Counted from the first letter of the stretch, positions 1-7,877 are shown. The stretch: DNA of 23,496 nucleotides from Lachnospiraceae bacterium UBA7784 (GCA_002480925.1 DLDA01000047.1:17686-41181); one strand, 5' to 3'. Translations and numbers: made by a program. Notes: generated from the letters alone by a model not told the origin.

Positions 1-2
1 GT

Positions 3-296
3 TTCGGATTCGAGCTTCGCTATGAGCTCGCTCTCATCTCGAAACTTTCAGCCTCAGAGAACGACCTCGCTTCGGATTCGAGCTTCGCCTTTGGCTTGCT
101 CTCATCTCGAAGCTTTCGGCCTCGAGCTTCGCTTTCAGCTTACTCTCATCTCGAAACTTTCAGCCTTTCACCTCAGACCTCTATCCTCTCACCTCAGACC
201 TCTAACCTCTAACCTCTAACCTCTTGTCAAGGAAGTTCTTTTCGCTAAATTCGAGCTGCGCCTTCGGCTTGCTCTCGCCTACAAGCTTTCGGCCTC
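3..296 (-). repeat. Four-copy hairpin-forming intergenic element
   Basis: Four related ~45-53 bp units lie at about 3-55, 71-123, 122-166 and 250-296. The first two are identical at roughly 46 of 53 positions. Read on the minus strand, each can fold into a hairpin with outer arms GAGC/GCTC and inner arms GCC/GGC (units at 71 and 250) or GCT/AGC (units at 3 and 122), closed by a three-base loop. The paired change C:G to T:A keeps the stem. In the 122-166 unit the outer arm GAGT still pairs with GCTC through a U.G wobble in minus-strand RNA, but the plus strand would carry a C.A mismatch. A second small hairpin (YGAA/TTCG) sits beside it in three units. The fourth unit overlaps the end of galE. 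No T-run follows, so this is not a standard terminator. It resembles REP or other palindromic interspersed repeats, but I do not recognise the family. Confidence 0.8.
168..223 (-). repeat. Eight tandem heptamers, GAGGTNN type
   Basis: On the minus strand this stretch reads as eight consecutive seven-base units: GAGGTTA three times, then GAGGTCT, GAGGTGA, GAGGATA, GAGGTCT and GAGGTGA. It sits between the third and fourth copies of the hairpin element, downstream of galE. The period of seven cannot preserve a reading frame, and no convincing gene covers it. Related heptamers occur after mutS and after the VWA gene. Confidence 0.9.
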
Positions 297-1307
297 CCCA
301 AATCCATCCGGATTCTTCTGCTGCCAGTTCCAGGAGTCGCGGCACATTTCCTTTATTCCGTACTTTGCCTCCCAGCCAAGCTCCCTCTTTGCCTTATCAG
401 CTGAGGAATAGCACTGCGGTACGTCACCCTCACGACGCGGCTTGAAGGAATAAGGGACATTTACTCCTGTAGCCTCGATGAAGTTATTTACTACATCTAG
501 AACTGAATACCCTACTCCTGTACCGAGGTTGTAGATGCTTACACCGCAGTTCTCCTTTATCTTTTTAAGGGCTGCAACGTGTCCGGTAGCAAGATCGCAT
601 ACATGGATATAGTCCCTTACGCAGGTACCATCCGGAGTATCATAGTCATTTCCAAAGATACCAAGCTCCGGGAGCTTGCCGATAGCTACCTGGGTGATAT
701 AAGGCATAAGATTATTAGGGATGCCGTTAGGATCCTCGCCTATAAGACCTGACGGATGAGCTCCGATAGGATTGAAGTAACGGAGAAGGATCACATTCCA
801 TTCCGGATCTGCTGTATGCATGTCTGTAAAGATCTGCTCGAGCATCCACTTGGTCCATCCATATGGATTCGTGCACTTGCCCTTAGGGCATTCCTCTGTA
901 ATAGGAATCTGTGCCGGATCGCCGTATACGGTTGCCGAGGATGAAAAGATCAGGTTCTTGCAGCCTGCATTTTTCATTGCCTCTATCAGATTAAGAGAGC
1001 CTGTAATATTGTTGTTGTAGTATTCCCAAGGCTTGCCTACAGACTCGCCTACAGCCTTCAGCCCTGCGAAATGGATAACGCAGTCGATATCGTTTTCCTT
1101 AAAGATCTTTTCAAGACAATCCTTGTCAAGGATATCCTCCTTGTAAAATTTCAGATCCTTCCCCGTGATCTCCTTTACACGATCAAGCGCCTTTTTGCTG
1201 GAATTGTAGAGATTGTCCACAACAACCACATTATAATCATTGTTCAGAAGCTCAATACATGTGTGACTTCCGATATAACCAGCGCCTCCAGTAACTAGAA
1301 TCGTCAT
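279..1307 (-). CDS. galE: UDP-glucose 4-epimerase
   Basis: This cytosolic NAD-dependent enzyme interconverts UDP-glucose and UDP-galactose in the Leloir pathway and supplies UDP-galactose for surface glycans. The 342-residue protein is full length. It has the Rossmann motif TGGAGYIG (residues 6-13), the catalytic S124 in FSSSATVYG, and Y149/K153 in NPYGWTK, at the same numbers as in E. coli GalE. RYFNPIGAHPSG near 177 is also typical of the family. A strong AAGGAGG site precedes the ATG. The gene follows the dacF-like gene after 16 bases, so it is probably the last gene of the mre-rodA-mgsA run. The last five residues (EAESL) and the TAG stop lie inside a repeat element. Family members usually end near the NPDG(F/Y)G motif, so this tail may be a repeat-derived extension. 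Confidence 0.97.
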   Translation of the reverse strand: MTILVTGGAGYIGSHTCIELLNNDYNVVVVDNLYNSSKKALDRVKEITGKDLKFYKEDILDKDCLEKIFKENDIDCVIHFAGLKAVGESVGKPWEYYNNNITGSLNLIEAMKNAGCKNLIFSSSATVYGDPAQIPITEECPKGKCTNPYGWTKWMLEQIFTDMHTADPEWNVILLRYFNPIGAHPSGLIGEDPNGIPNNLMPYITQVAIGKLPELGIFGNDYDTPDGTCVRDYIHVCDLATGHVAALKKIKENCGVSIYNLGTGVGYSVLDVVNNFIEATGVNVPYSFKPRREGDVPQCYSSADKAKRELGWEAKYGIKEMCRDSWNWQQKNPDGFGEAESL

Positions 1308-1323
1308 AGCTTACCTCCTTAAT

Positions 1324-2310
1324 TCAAACCGAGCCAAACGATGTCAGAAGTTTATTTGTCATCAGATACAGATCGTATCTGGTGTCAGCCTTGAAAACAA
1401 CGGTAATGATCTTCGCTTTTGTCGTCTTATTTTCTGACCATAGAACGAGACAATATCCTGCATCGTTTGTGGTTCCGGTCTTACCCCCTAAGACCCTGAT
1501 GCCCTCAGGAGACCTGATATCTCCTGTAAAATAAAGATTGGTCGACTTATATGTGACAATCGATGCCTTTCCAGTGCTATCTGTGACTGTAGCCTTTTGC
1601 TTTTTAGATCTGATTATGGTCCTGAAGGTCTTTTCCTTTAGGGCATTATGAAAGATCACATACATGTCATAGGCACAGGTATAATGATCCTCGTCAGGAA
1701 GTCCGTCAGGATTCATAAAATGCGAATGAGATGCGCCGATCTCCCTTGCCTTCTGGTTCATAAGATCAGCAAATTTTTCCTCACTGCCGGCAACAGATCT
1801 GGCTATGGCCTTAGCAGCGTCATTTCCGCTTTCAAGCAGCATGCCCTTCATCAGATCATAGAGTGAAAGTCTGTCTCCGACCCTCAGATGGGCAACCGAT
1901 GAACCGGCAGGCAGATCCAGATCAGATGCCTCTACTGTGCAGATCTGGTTCAGATTTCCGTTTTCTATTGCGACAAGAGCCGTGAGAATCTTGGTCGTTG
2001 AAGCAGGATAGATCTTTTTCAGAAGATTCTGGCTGTACTTAGTCTCGCCTGTCGTCTCATTAAAGGCTCCAGCTGCATATACTGTCTTGTTCTGATCGGC
2101 ACCGGATGAGTCCTCTATGTATGGACACAGATCCGAAGCCATCAGGGAGGACGAATCCTCCTTTACAAATCCATATTCGGCTGCTCTGCTGTCAAGTGAG
2201 TATTCCTGCTTTATCTGTCCCTGACATCCTGTCAGGATAAAGGATAAGGAAAGCAGGACCGAAGCAAAAAGCCGCAGCCTGTTTTTATTTATACATTTCA
2301 CGCCACTCAA
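1324..2310 (-). CDS. Lipoprotein D-alanyl-D-alanine carboxypeptidase, DacF-like (S11)
   Basis: A low-molecular-weight penicillin-binding protein that should trim the terminal D-Ala from peptidoglycan pentapeptides at the outer membrane face. All three serine motifs are present: STTK (S104-K107), SGN (161-163) and KTGT (277-280). The N-terminus has basic residues, a hydrophobic stretch and a lipobox ending LTGC (C29), so it is probably a lipoprotein. Many relatives are instead held by a C-terminal amphipathic helix, and the usual C-terminal PBP5-type domain seems absent at 328 residues. The first possible start is TTG at 2310, only three bases after AGAGGAG. A GTG three codons later has a twelve-base spacing. 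No ATG precedes the signal peptide. The start overlaps the end of mgsA by about 26 bases, which suggests coupled translation. Its neighbours RodA and PBP2 fit a role in wall maturation. Confidence 0.93.
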   Translation of the reverse strand: MSGVKCINKNRLRLFASVLLSLSFILTGCQGQIKQEYSLDSRAAEYGFVKEDSSSLMASDLCPYIEDSSGADQNKTVYAAGAFNETTGETKYSQNLLKKIYPASTTKILTALVAIENGNLNQICTVEASDLDLPAGSSVAHLRVGDRLSLYDLMKGMLLESGNDAAKAIARSVAGSEEKFADLMNQKAREIGASHSHFMNPDGLPDEDHYTCAYDMYVIFHNALKEKTFRTIIRSKKQKATVTDSTGKASIVTYKSTNLYFTGDIRSPEGIRVLGGKTGTTNDAGYCLVLWSENKTTKAKIITVVFKADTRYDLYLMTNKLLTSFGSV

Positions 2311-2680
2311 GATCTCCTCTGTCTAATGCTCTTATAAGAAGCTCAGCACTGGCTAGATTTGTAGCCAGCGGTATATTATGCGCATCGCACATCCTTATTA
2401 TAACATTCACATCCGGTTCATGTGACTTCACTGTAAGCGGATCCCGAAGAAATATAACCAGATCTATCTCATTATGCTCTATCTGGGCTCCCAGCTGCTG
2501 CATACCTCCAAGATGTCCTGAAAGATATTTATGCACCTTAAGATTGGTTGCCTCCTCGATAAGCCGTCCCGTTGTCCCCGTAGCGTACAGCTTATGTCTG
2601 GCAAGTATAGATCTGTATGCAATGCAGAAATTCTGCATCAGCTTCTTCTTGGCATCATGTGCCACTAGTCCTATATTCAT
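2285..2680 (-). CDS. mgsA: Methylglyoxal synthase-family protein with altered active site
   Basis: Methylglyoxal synthase converts dihydroxyacetone phosphate to methylglyoxal and phosphate, an overflow bypass of glycolysis. The 131-residue protein matches the B. subtilis form closely in length and layout: LVAHD with H8, YATGTTG (phosphate binding), FLRDPLT and SHEPDV with the conserved His and Asp, then IPLATN. However, the motif that is GGDQQ in E. coli and B. subtilis reads GGMQQ here, at residues 58-62, and the preceding Pro is His (SGHLGG). The missing Asp is the catalytic base (Asp71 in E. coli). The codon is plainly ATG, with no sign of a frameshift. An AAGGAG site lies seven bases before the start. 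The gene is in the usual place after rodA. Family assignment is sure; synthase activity is uncertain. Confidence 0.92.
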   Translation of the reverse strand: MNIGLVAHDAKKKLMQNFCIAYRSILARHKLYATGTTGRLIEEATNLKVHKYLSGHLGGMQQLGAQIEHNEIDLVIFLRDPLTVKSHEPDVNVIIRMCDAHNIPLATNLASAELLIRALDRGDLEWREMYK

Positions 2681-2694
2681 ATAACCACTCCTTT

Positions 2695-3837
2695 TTATTC
2701 CTTGAGATCAAAGGTGAAATTCCTCTGGTCTGCGTAAAACATCTTGGCCTGCAATGACACATTCAGGACAAAGCCTATCCCGAAATACAAGGTCACAAGC
2801 GATGTAAGGCCATAGCTTACAAAAGGAAGTGTAAGACCTGTATTTGGCATAAGGCCTGTGACAACACTGATATTTACAAAGGCCTGATAAGCAACAAGCG
2901 ATGCCATACCGACACATATCAGCTGCCCTGCCAGATCCTTGGCCTTCTTTGCAGTACGCATACATTCAAAGACGATACCAAAGATCAGGATAACCATAAT
3001 AACAGTTCCTATAAATCCCGTTTCCTCACCCGTAACCGCAAATATGAAATCAGTATGGGGCTCGGGTATGTAGTTTCCGTTCTTTACCGAATCAGCGCCT
3101 GTGCTTGTAAGTCCCTTTCCAAAAAGCATACCACTGCCTATCGCCATTATGGAATTCTGCTGCTGCATGGATGAGGCCGGATACTTATCCGGAGAAAGCC
3201 AGGCAGCTATCCTTTCATTCTGGTAGCCCTGCAGGACTCCGTTTGAATGAAGGGTAAGGAAGATCACAGCAAGTGATCCGAATGCTCCAAGGCCAACGAG
3301 TGCTGCCGTAAGCCTTCCCGAAAAGCCAGCATAAAAAAGCATGGTAAAGATCACCATAAAGGTAACTACAGTGGTCGAAAGATCCGGCTCCATCAGGATA
3401 CCCAGAAGAGGGATCATAGCAAGAAAGGCTGTAATGAGGATGCGCTTCCTGTTATTCAATGACTGAGCATACTTCATCAGATAGGCCGAAAAGAAAAGGA
3501 TCAGAAATACCTTTGCCATCTCCGAAGGCTGGAACTGCAGTCCTCCTATCCTTATCCATCTGGTAGCCTCATGGGAGGAATATCCGAGCGGTGTCTTTAT
3601 CGCCAGAAGGGCCAGCACCGCAAAGGCATAGAGCAGATAGGAAAATGACAGTACCATCGAATAATCGATCATTGAGACAATGACCATTACCATTACGCCT
3701 AAGACCATTCCTATGATCTGCTTGTTCTGGTAGTCCTTATTAGCACTTCCGATTATCATTATACCATAAATCGTAAGAGCTACAACAAAAGCAACGAGTC
3801 TGAAATTGTAATTTTTGAACCTGTAATTTCTAAACAT
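2695..3837 (-). CDS. rodA: RodA, SEDS-family peptidoglycan glycosyltransferase
   Basis: RodA polymerises lipid II into glycan strands during lateral wall growth, working with PBP2 and the MreBCD scaffold in the membrane. The 380-residue protein is a multi-pass membrane protein of about ten helices. Family signatures are ATRWIRIGGLQFQPSEMAK (91-109), EPDLSTT (150-156), QQNSIMAIGSG (226-236), PEPHTDFIFAVTGEETGF (258-275) and LMPNTGLTLPFVSYG (329-343). D263 in HTDFIF corresponds to the essential acidic residue of SEDS enzymes, and W94 to the conserved Trp. AGGAAG lies five bases before the ATG. The start overlaps the end of minC by eight bases. FtsW is the alternative family member, but the position between minC and mgsA in an mre operon favours RodA. 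Confidence 0.95.
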   Translation of the reverse strand: MFRNYRFKNYNFRLVAFVVALTIYGIMIIGSANKDYQNKQIIGMVLGVMVMVIVSMIDYSMVLSFSYLLYAFAVLALLAIKTPLGYSSHEATRWIRIGGLQFQPSEMAKVFLILFFSAYLMKYAQSLNNRKRILITAFLAMIPLLGILMEPDLSTTVVTFMVIFTMLFYAGFSGRLTAALVGLGAFGSLAVIFLTLHSNGVLQGYQNERIAAWLSPDKYPASSMQQQNSIMAIGSGMLFGKGLTSTGADSVKNGNYIPEPHTDFIFAVTGEETGFIGTVIMVILIFGIVFECMRTAKKAKDLAGQLICVGMASLVAYQAFVNISVVTGLMPNTGLTLPFVSYGLTSLVTLYFGIGFVLNVSLQAKMFYADQRNFTFDLKE

Positions 3838-4492
3838 TTATGCTTCCTGTAAATTTCTCCGGGCTTAAATGCCCATCCTCTACCCTGACAATTATCATCT
3901 CATTGTCCTTTGAGAATAATCTTGTCCTGTTCTTTATCGAGAAATTCTCTCTGACAGATCCTATAGAAAGATCTGCATCAGAAATTCCTGATGCTACGAT
4001 ACAGGCATTCTTCCCGATCACCTTACCGGCGCTTGCCTTTCCCGCTATAGTTCCAAGGACATAGAGACTGCCTCCGCACTCGGCGCTTCCACCTGACATG
4101 ATATCTCCTGTGACAAGCAGTCCGTAGCTGCTTATCACCTTTCTTCCCATATCTATGTCTCCGTCATGGATTTTCAGATAGTCCCTTGTCTTTGCGAAGT
4201 AGAAGGCATCCTTTTTCCTTGTCATCTCCTTTTCAAAGACCCTGTCTCTTGTACTCACAAGAGACACTGTCACATCGCTGTTCCTCTCGATCGACTGGAT
4301 GACAGCCTCAAGCTCCTGATCATCAAGCTGCCTTCCTTCTATGGTAAGCGACATTGTAGCCTCTCCCCAGAACTTTTTTGAAGCGGCAAATTTCACACAA
4401 AGGCTTGTAAGAAGCTGCTCTATCGGGATATCAGGATTCATCACCAGCCTGATCCCGTGCGGATAGCCCTTTATAATCAGATCTTCAGTCAT
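3830..4492 (-). CDS. minC: Septum-site protein MinC, without adjacent minD or minE
   Basis: MinC inhibits FtsZ assembly away from midcell when recruited to the membrane by MinD. The 220-residue protein has the two-part layout: an N-terminal FtsZ-inhibiting domain (about 1-95) and a C-terminal beta-helix (about 110-180) with VTGDIMSGG, GGSLYVLGTIAGKASAG and IVASG, matching the GDVNPGG and GNIFVLGSLKGIAHAG repeats of B. subtilis. The start is ATG with AAGGAG five bases upstream. In related clostridial operons minD and minE follow minC; here rodA follows directly and overlaps by eight bases. The RSGQ motif that contacts MinD in B. subtilis and E. coli aligns, without gaps, with DMGR at 114-117. 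The protein may therefore act without MinD, or use a distant and altered partner. Confidence 0.88.
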   Translation of the reverse strand: MTEDLIIKGYPHGIRLVMNPDIPIEQLLTSLCVKFAASKKFWGEATMSLTIEGRQLDDQELEAVIQSIERNSDVTVSLVSTRDRVFEKEMTRKKDAFYFAKTRDYLKIHDGDIDMGRKVISSYGLLVTGDIMSGGSAECGGSLYVLGTIAGKASAGKVIGKNACIVASGISDADLSIGSVRENFSIKNRTRLFSKDNEMIIVRVEDGHLSPEKFTGSINV

Positions 4493-4501
4493 ATATACTC
4501 C

Positions 4502-7351
4502 TTAGTCCACTACTCTTCCATTTGTACTTACCTGATTAGCTCCGCCTTTTAAGAGCTTCTCTGAGGACTTTACCTTGAAATAGACTCCCAGGATATTCTT
4601 TGATACATCTGCTGCATTATGCGAGGTATATCCAAAAGGTATCCTTGTCGCGATCGAGATCCTCGGAGAAGAATACGGAGCATATGCAACGAAAAGTGCA
4701 TGGTTGGCATGTCCGCTCTGCTGGGCCGTTCCTGTCTTTCCTGCTACCTCTACCGGGAAGCCGTCAAAGGTCTCAAGTCCCTCGACTACCATCTTCATTC
4801 CTGAATGGATGGCCTGCCAGTCAGAGGAATTGAGAACATTGATATGTCTTACCTTCTTCGGCCTATAGGTCTTAAGGATGCGCCCGTCAGGACTTTCCAC
4901 ATGATCGAGTAGAGTGTAGTCATAAACGTTACCGCTGCTTGCAACCGCTGTGACATAGCGTGACAAGGCTATCACAGTGTAGTTGTGATCTGACTGACCG
5001 ATAGCAGCCATTACAGGGAACTGGGTAGCTATATGGGACTTATTCTCATCGATCTCGACACCTGTCTTGTCACCCAGACCGTAAAGAGAAGCATATTTCC
5101 TTATGCGCCTTATACCTCTGGCATCGTTATAGTGGTTGTCTCCTCCAGCAAGTCTCCAGCCAACCTCATAGAAGAAGTAGTTACATGAATCCCTTATCGC
5201 CTCGGAAACATTTATCACGCCGTGGTTTCCTGGATAGATCCAGCACCTAGGCTTATTAGATACCTTTTCAAAGACTCCTTTGTCCTCTATCGTAGAGGTG
5301 GTCGTTATGACTCCCTCTGCAAGTCCGGCCGTGGATGTCACAAGCTTGAAGGTGGATCCTGGAGCAGTCCTCTGCTGAGTAGCATGATTATAGAGAGGAT
5401 TTGAGGTATTTGCAAGCAGGGAGGCATAGTAGTCGTTATCCACTGAATTTGCCAGCCTGTTGTTGTCATATCCTGGATAGGAAACAAGGGCCAGAATCTT
5501 TCCAGTCCTTACATCCGTGATCACAGAGGCTCCGTTTGACGGCTCAAGTCCCAGCATGCCCGGAGTAAGCTCAAGGCTTCCTATCTTTGACTTGACAAAG
5601 GAGAAGGCGCTTATGCTTCCATTAGCAAGGGCATCGCGTTTTGCCTGATCTTTTTTAAGCACTCCCTGATCATAGAGTATGGCACAAAGGCTGCTTCCAC
5701 TTATCTCGTCATTTAATATGGCATAATGATATACTATCTTCTTGAAATCCGAATCCTTTACCATAGTAGCAAGGATGTATTTCACCAGCTCCTGATAAAG
5801 CTCCTGTGAATCGACAAGCTGATCCTCTCCGGAAAACTTTGTATAGTCTATCCATCCTTTTGACAGGCAGTGCTTCAGATAACTGTATACTGATATCTTC
5901 TCATTCGACCATTTCCTGTAATAGGGATCATCCTGATTCTTTGACTTATCCGAGAGTATCGATGAGTTTCTCAGATATCTGATTATATAGGTCGAGTAAT
6001 CCTGTCCCTCTTCGCTCAGATCACCATAGGCCTTTGCCTTCGAGGAAAGGATATCATTCTTTACATATCCTACAGCCTTATCCTCGTGGGCTATGAAGGC
6101 GTTGCTTACCTTATGCTCAACCTCCGTGGCCGACTTCTCCTGGAGCTCGTCCATATCGATCAGGTTGTTATTGATAAAGGAGAAATATACATTGTAGACA
6201 GGCACAACTACATTGGATCCGGCATTTTTACCGGAAGCCTTGTATTCCTTTATATTTGCGATCTTTGATCCCAGGATCCCTGCTATCTCCTTCTCAAGCA
6301 GCTTATAGGTCTTCACCTGCAGATCCTTGTCTATAGACAGATAGACATCGTTTCCGGCAGTAGCCTTTTTCTCGCTTGTAACAGAGATAGGCTTTCCCTG
6401 GGCGTTGGCATAGATCTTGCGATAGCCCTTCTTTCCCGAAAGGACTGAATCCATTACCTTTTCTATTCCGGTCTTTCCGACCTGATCGTTCATAGTAACG
6501 GTTTTGTCCTTTTTCTTTCTCTTGTTGTATTCATCGGATGAAATGGTGCCCGTATATCCGACTATAGATGCAATGGCCTCAGGCGAATTATACTTTCTGA
6601 CAGAATCCTCCCTTACATCAGCTCCGGTAAGGATATCCGTATTTTCCTTTACATAGGAAACAGTCTTTGCGCTCACGTTGTAGGCTACAGGTGTGGCCAC
6701 ATACTGCTGGTAACGGTTCAGCCAGATCTTATAGCGGATCACTGCTATCTTAAACCTCATGTCATCGCTGTATTTACTGCTGATCCTGAATTTATTCTTG
6801 TCATTGCAGAGATAATCCATGATCTGCTGAGGCGTGGCATCGGCTGTATTATAACCTAAGTCCTTGTCGAAACCTAAGTCCGTAGTTCTGGCCTTTCCGT
6901 ATACATCCGCCCTGAATCTGTTTACAGCGCTTCCGCTGTCCCTGAATGACAGCTTGCCGTCACTGTCAAGGATGATACCGAAATCCAGATCGATCTCATC
7001 GCCGTTATTTTCGATATTTTTTATCAAAAGAGCTATCTCTGCATTGAAGCGGCGCGCCTTTTCCTTACTGTCCTTGTAGGAGCCTGTATCCATAAGGGTT
7101 ACAGTATATGCAAGATCGTTGTAGGCGAGCAGTCTGCCCTTCCTGTCATAGATATTTCCTCTTCTTGCATTTATGGGCTCTGTCTTTTCGATCTTTAGAT
7201 TGTAGTTTGACTTGTAGCTTTCTCCGCGAATGATCTGCAGAAAAAACAATCTTGCAATAAGGATCATGGCAAAGACAAAAAACACCGCATATATGATATT
7301 TTTTCTGGATGAAAAGATACGCCCGAAGGCTTCCTTTATCTCATCAAGCAC
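4502..7351 (-). CDS. mrdA: Penicillin-binding protein 2, elongation transpeptidase, with long insertion
   Basis: A class B penicillin-binding protein that cross-links peptidoglycan as the partner of RodA. It has one N-terminal membrane helix (about 17-40), the dimerisation-domain motif RRGNIYDRKGRLLA (63-76), and a transpeptidase domain with STFK (S666-K669), SCN (722-724) and KTGT (872-875). It is 949 residues long, against about 630 in E. coli PBP2. Most of the extra length is a lysine- and serine-rich segment at about 345-595, between the pedestal and the transpeptidase domain, with no motif I can name. The start is GTG, ten bases after AGGAGG, overlapping mreD by eight bases. The C-terminal tail after about 927 is short and polar. 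mrdA is used because of the mre/rodA context. Confidence 0.95.
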   Translation of the reverse strand: MLDEIKEAFGRIFSSRKNIIYAVFFVFAMILIARLFFLQIIRGESYKSNYNLKIEKTEPINARRGNIYDRKGRLLAYNDLAYTVTLMDTGSYKDSKEKARRFNAEIALLIKNIENNGDEIDLDFGIILDSDGKLSFRDSGSAVNRFRADVYGKARTTDLGFDKDLGYNTADATPQQIMDYLCNDKNKFRISSKYSDDMRFKIAVIRYKIWLNRYQQYVATPVAYNVSAKTVSYVKENTDILTGADVREDSVRKYNSPEAIASIVGYTGTISSDEYNKRKKKDKTVTMNDQVGKTGIEKVMDSVLSGKKGYRKIYANAQGKPISVTSEKKATAGNDVYLSIDKDLQVKTYKLLEKEIAGILGSKIANIKEYKASGKNAGSNVVVPVYNVYFSFINNNLIDMDELQEKSATEVEHKVSNAFIAHEDKAVGYVKNDILSSKAKAYGDLSEEGQDYSTYIIRYLRNSSILSDKSKNQDDPYYRKWSNEKISVYSYLKHCLSKGWIDYTKFSGEDQLVDSQELYQELVKYILATMVKDSDFKKIVYHYAILNDEISGSSLCAILYDQGVLKKDQAKRDALANGSISAFSFVKSKIGSLELTPGMLGLEPSNGASVITDVRTGKILALVSYPGYDNNRLANSVDNDYYASLLANTSNPLYNHATQQRTAPGSTFKLVTSTAGLAEGVITTTSTIEDKGVFEKVSNKPRCWIYPGNHGVINVSEAIRDSCNYFFYEVGWRLAGGDNHYNDARGIRRIRKYASLYGLGDKTGVEIDENKSHIATQFPVMAAIGQSDHNYTVIALSRYVTAVASSGNVYDYTLLDHVESPDGRILKTYRPKKVRHINVLNSSDWQAIHSGMKMVVEGLETFDGFPVEVAGKTGTAQQSGHANHALFVAYAPYSSPRISIATRIPFGYTSHNAADVSKNILGVYFKVKSSEKLLKGGANQVSTNGRVVD

Positions 7352-7877
7352 TTCTGCGTTCCCTCCTGTTCCTGATCCTTTCTATGAGCTCGTTCAGCCT
7401 GAAGACCGGAAAGTACATTATCAGTGCAAAGATAACTGTAACCACCATCTCAGGCATCATGACTCCGTAGAAATAATAATAGATCTGTGTATGTCCGCTT
7501 GTAAGAAAAAAAACGAAGTAAATTATCAGACCGTAAAGAAGATCGGTTGCCCCCGTAAGTATCACCGGAAGTCTGATGCTGTCTCCGAAATAGATCTTTC
7601 TGAAAAAGCCATTCAGATAGCCAAGCAGCATATATATAAGTGTGTATGTACCAAACAGCTGGGCTGACAGAAGGTCGAGAAAGATCCCTGCAAGGAGACC
7701 AGTAAGGGCTCCTGTCTTTCTGCCCCGCATAAATCCCATCATGGATACAAAGCAGAGACATAGATTAGGAGTCACCGAAAGAGACAGCCTGGGCATCAGA
7801 GCTGTCTGAAGTATGAACACAATAACGAGGGCCATAAGTATAAGACCCCCGCGCAAAAAATAATACACCGTCTTCAT
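7344..7877 (-). CDS. mreD: Rod shape-determining protein MreD
   Basis: MreD is a small integral membrane protein of the elongation machinery, linked to MreC and PBP2. The 177-residue sequence is almost entirely hydrophobic, with about five predicted helices. A helix starts near residue 8, and features such as SVTPNLCLCFVSMMGFMRGRKTG and LLAGIFLDLLSAQLFGTYTLIYMLLGYLNG are arranged as in the MreD family; the GxxxGLxxGxxxDLL pattern is characteristic. A positively charged tail (ERIRNRRERRSA) ends the protein. The ATG overlaps the mreC stop codon by four bases, and the end overlaps PBP2, so translation is probably coupled throughout. Sequence conservation in this family is low, so the assignment leans on the pattern and on gene order. 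Confidence 0.93.
   Translation of the reverse strand: MKTVYYFLRGGLILMALVIVFILQTALMPRLSLSVTPNLCLCFVSMMGFMRGRKTGALTGLLAGIFLDLLSAQLFGTYTLIYMLLGYLNGFFRKIYFGDSIRLPVILTGATDLLYGLIIYFVFFLTSGHTQIYYYFYGVMMPEMVVTVIFALIMYFPVFRLNELIERIRNRRERRSA

Noticed and set aside
22..219. 65-residue Ser/Leu-rich open frame at the left edge on the plus strand
   Set aside because: It is a translation of the hairpin repeats and CCTCTAA heptamers; it has no ribosome binding site and the repeat period of seven cannot preserve a frame.
3..296. CRISPR array
   Set aside because: Only four imperfect units with irregular spacing, two of them abutting; no spacers of constant length and no cas genes.
7230..7667. 145-residue open frame on the plus strand
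   Set aside because: It lies opposite mreD and the start of PBP2, both well supported, and has no family features.
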